A stretch of 7,955 nt of DNA from Clostridiales bacterium. Lineage in GTDB: Bacteria; Bacillota; Clostridia; Lachnospirales; Lachnospiraceae. Location of the stretch: NCBI GenBank assembly GCA_019420405.1, contig JAHZHF010000136.1, forward strand, positions 1 through 7,955. The letters are read 5' to 3'. The notes under the pieces are model-generated. The model was not told the DNA's origin, ran no database searches, and was given only the letters and a program-made list of their open reading frames with translations. Position numbers and translations under genes: made by a program. The stretch's first letter is position 1, and each line of letters opens with the position of its first letter. Below, one piece after another: positions 6,018 to 7,955 of the stretch.

Positions 6018-6854
6018 ATGGACAAGTTAAAGCTGATGAAAACTGCAAATGAGATCCGTAAAGGCATTGTGACAGCAGTTCACAGCGCAAAGGCCGGACA
6101 TCCCGGCGGATCTCTGTCTGCGACGGAGATTTTCACATATCTGTATTTTGAGGAGATGAATATTGATCCGGCAGATCCGAAGAAGGAGAACCGGGACCGC
6201 TTCGTGCTCTCCAAAGGGCATACGGCGCCGGGACTTTATTCTACTCTCGCAGAGCGCGGATATTTCCCGAAGGAGGATCTTGTTACCCTCCGTCATACCG
6301 GATCATATCTGCAGGGACATCCGGATATGAAGCATATTCCGGGAGTTGATATGTCATCAGGTTCTCTCGGCCAGGGAATTTCAGCGGCAGTGGGAATGGC
6401 GATTGCGGCTAAGATGAAAGGCGCGGATTACAGAGTCTATACTCTGCTCGGAGACGGTGAGATCGAGGAAGGGCAGGTGTGGGAGGCGTCCATGCTGGCG
6501 GCTCACAAAAAACTTGACAACCTGGTTGTGATTGTGGATAACAACAATCTTCAGATCGACGGTGCAGTCGGGGAAGTAAATTCGCCGTACCCGATTGACA
6601 AGAAGTTTGAAGCATTCAATTTCCATGTAATCAATATCGACGGAAATGATTTCGACCAGATAGAAGCAGCGTTTAAGGAAGCAAGATCTGTGAAAGGACA
6701 GCCTACAGCGATCATCGCGAAGACTCTGAAAGGAAAGGATGTTTCCTTTATGGAGAATTCGGTTGACTGGCACGGAAAGGCGCCCAACGACGAACAGTAT
6801 AAGATCGCTATGGAGGATCTGGAAAAGGTAGGTGAAGCGTTATGTCAGATGTAA
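6018..6854 (+). CDS. Transketolase, N-terminal (TPP-binding) subunit
   Basis: This is the first half of a split transketolase, which transfers two-carbon ketol units between pentose, hexose and sedoheptulose phosphates using thiamine diphosphate. The 278 residues match the N-terminal domain of single-chain transketolase. Visible motifs are AGHPGG (26-31, H28), SKGHTAPG (65-72), GHPD (100-103), GSLGQG (115-120), the thiamine diphosphate/Mg motif from GDG (145-147) to NNN (175-177), and WHGKAP (251-256). AAGGAG (6006-6011) overlaps the transaldolase stop and sits 6 nt before the ATG. The 3' end overlaps the second half by 13 nt, so both chains are probably made in equal amounts. It needs the partner subunit to form the active site. 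Confidence 0.96.
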   Translation: MDKLKLMKTANEIRKGIVTAVHSAKAGHPGGSLSATEIFTYLYFEEMNIDPADPKKENRDRFVLSKGHTAPGLYSTLAERGYFPKEDLVTLRHTGSYLQGHPDMKHIPGVDMSSGSLGQGISAAVGMAIAAKMKGADYRVYTLLGDGEIEEGQVWEASMLAAHKKLDNLVVIVDNNNLQIDGAVGEVNSPYPIDKKFEAFNFHVINIDGNDFDQIEAAFKEARSVKGQPTAIIAKTLKGKDVSFMENSVDWHGKAPNDEQYKIAMEDLEKVGEALCQM

Positions 6855-7795
6855 AGAAGATTGCAACAAGAGACAGCTACGGACAGAGTCTGGTAGAGCT
6901 GGGAGCAGAGCATGAGGAGATTGTCGTACTTGACGCCGACCTCGCCGCTGCAACAAAGACAGGCATGTTCAAGAAAGCATATCCTGACCGCTTCATCGAC
7001 TGTGGAATCGCCGAGTCCAATATGATGGGCGTGGCAGCGGGTCTGGCAGCATCCGGCATGGTTCCGTTTGCAAGTTCCTTCGCTATGTTTGCGGCTGGAA
7101 GAGCCTACGAACAGGTGAGAAACTCCATCGGATATCCGCATCTGAATGTGAAGATCGGAGCAACCCATGCAGGAATCTCCGTCGGTGAGGACGGAGCGAC
7201 TCACCAGTGTAATGAAGATATCGCCCTGATGCGTTCCATCCCCGGAATGGTCGTGATCAATCCGTCGGATGACGTGGAGGCGCGTGCAGCCGTGCGTGCG
7301 GCTTATGAGCATGAAGGCCCTGTGTATTTAAGGTTTGGCCGTCTGGCTGTTCCGGTGATCAATGACAGGCCGGATTATAAATTTGAGCTTGGCAAAGGCG
7401 TTGTGCTCCGTGAAGGGAAAGACGTGACGATCATCGCCAGCGGACTTCCGGTGAACAACTGTCTTGAAGCAGCTGAGAAACTTGCGGCTGACGGGATCGA
7501 CGCTAAAGTGATCAACATCCACACGATCAAACCGCTGGATGAGGAGCTTGTTGTATCGGCAGCAAGAGAGACGGGAAAAGTCGTTACAGTAGAGGAACAT
7601 TCCGTAATCGGAGGACTCGGCAGCGCGGTGTGCGACGTCCTCTCAGAAAAAGCACCCACAAAAGTAATGAAGATCGGCATCAACGATACATTCGGTGAGT
7701 CGGGACCGGCTCTGGAGCTGATTAAAAAATATGGGCTGGATGCAGAGAGCATATATGAAAAAATAAAAGAATTCTGTAGTAGTTCAGCTATTTAG
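6842..7795 (+). CDS. Transketolase, C-terminal (pyrimidine-binding) subunit
   Basis: This is the second half of the split transketolase, holding the pyrimidine-binding domain (about 1-165) and the C-terminal domain (about 185-310). The Glu that activates thiamine diphosphate is visible as E58 in GIAESNM. ATHAGISVGEDGATHQ (107-122) supplies catalytic and substrate-binding histidines (H109, H121), and YLRFGR (162-167) is present. The 317 residues fit the family. The ATG lies inside the end of the upstream half in another frame (13-nt overlap), with an AGGTGA-like site around 6830-6835. The final residues SSSAI are encoded by bases resembling the end of the palindromic repeats found at 1-164 and 1286-1341. 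That could be a remnant of an insertion. A related split 1-deoxyxylulose-5-phosphate synthase is less likely, given the separate halves and the transaldolase neighbour. Confidence 0.95.
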   Translation: MSDVKKIATRDSYGQSLVELGAEHEEIVVLDADLAAATKTGMFKKAYPDRFIDCGIAESNMMGVAAGLAASGMVPFASSFAMFAAGRAYEQVRNSIGYPHLNVKIGATHAGISVGEDGATHQCNEDIALMRSIPGMVVINPSDDVEARAAVRAAYEHEGPVYLRFGRLAVPVINDRPDYKFELGKGVVLREGKDVTIIASGLPVNNCLEAAEKLAADGIDAKVINIHTIKPLDEELVVSAARETGKVVTVEEHSVIGGLGSAVCDVLSEKAPTKVMKIGINDTFGESGPALELIKKYGLDAESIYEKIKEFCSSSAI

Positions 7796-7955
7796 TTCAA
7801 TAACACTTTCTGTTAAATACGGCCGGAAAGCGGGGCGGGATGTTTTGAAAATCGTATTCTGATGAAGGGAACAGGCGTTACATGCTTCGTTCCGGAATCC
7901 GGGAAGGATCTAAGAATCCGAAGAGTTGTTTAAGGGCAAAGCGGCGCGCAGGGCA
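7796..7955. other. Non-coding tail of the window
   Basis: No supported gene lies in these 160 bases on either strand. A small perfect hairpin, TAACA/TGTTA with loop CTTTC (7801-7815), follows the transketolase stop but has no T-run. GAATCCG occurs twice (7895-7901 and 7914-7920). A 24-codon reading from the ATG at 7862 has no ribosome binding site and is not called. The region may be the leader of a gene beyond the edge. Confidence 0.4.

Noticed and set aside
7862..7936. 24-codon reading frame after the transketolase gene
   Set aside because: No ribosome binding site, no recognisable product and too short to support.

Overview
The window looks like a housekeeping stretch of a Firmicutes chromosome, most likely from a Lachnospiraceae-type clostridium. 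The basis is strong AGGAGG-type ribosome binding sites, a sigma-A promoter, the dnaX-ybaB-recR cluster, a small MipB/TalC-type transaldolase and a transketolase split into two genes. Family and species are inferred from gene style only, with no database search. All genes lie on the + strand and none is visibly broken.

Layout: (a) 1-189 is a non-coding leader filled by a nested palindromic repeat that ends just before the ribosome binding site of the next gene. (b) 190-1266 is a 6-phosphofructokinase with an unusual combination of donor-site residues. (c) 1267-1377 is a gap holding a second, 56-bp palindromic repeat. It has the same ends as the first and is flanked by the direct repeat AATAT. 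(d) 1378-5125 is a tight cluster: dnaX (clamp loader gamma/tau), a YbaB/EbfC nucleoid protein, recR (recombinational repair) and a LacI-family regulator, with gaps of 3, 0 and about 10 nt. (e) 5126-5352 is a very AT-rich control region with nested inverted repeats and a near-consensus promoter (TTGACC, 17 nt, TATAAT). (f) 5353-7795 is a transaldolase and the two transketolase halves, reading as one operon. (g) 7796-7955 is non-coding as far as I can see.

The metabolic genes fit together. Transaldolase and transketolase form the non-oxidative pentose phosphate pathway, which feeds fructose 6-phosphate and glyceraldehyde 3-phosphate into glycolysis, where phosphofructokinase acts. The LacI-type regulator sits between the DNA-repair cluster and the pentose phosphate operon. 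It is a reasonable, unproven candidate to control that operon through palindromes around the promoter.

I see no CRISPR array, tRNA, rRNA, phage or defence system. The most noteworthy signal is the pair of related small palindromic repeats on either side of the phosphofructokinase gene. One of them has the structure of a miniature inserted element with a target-site duplication.
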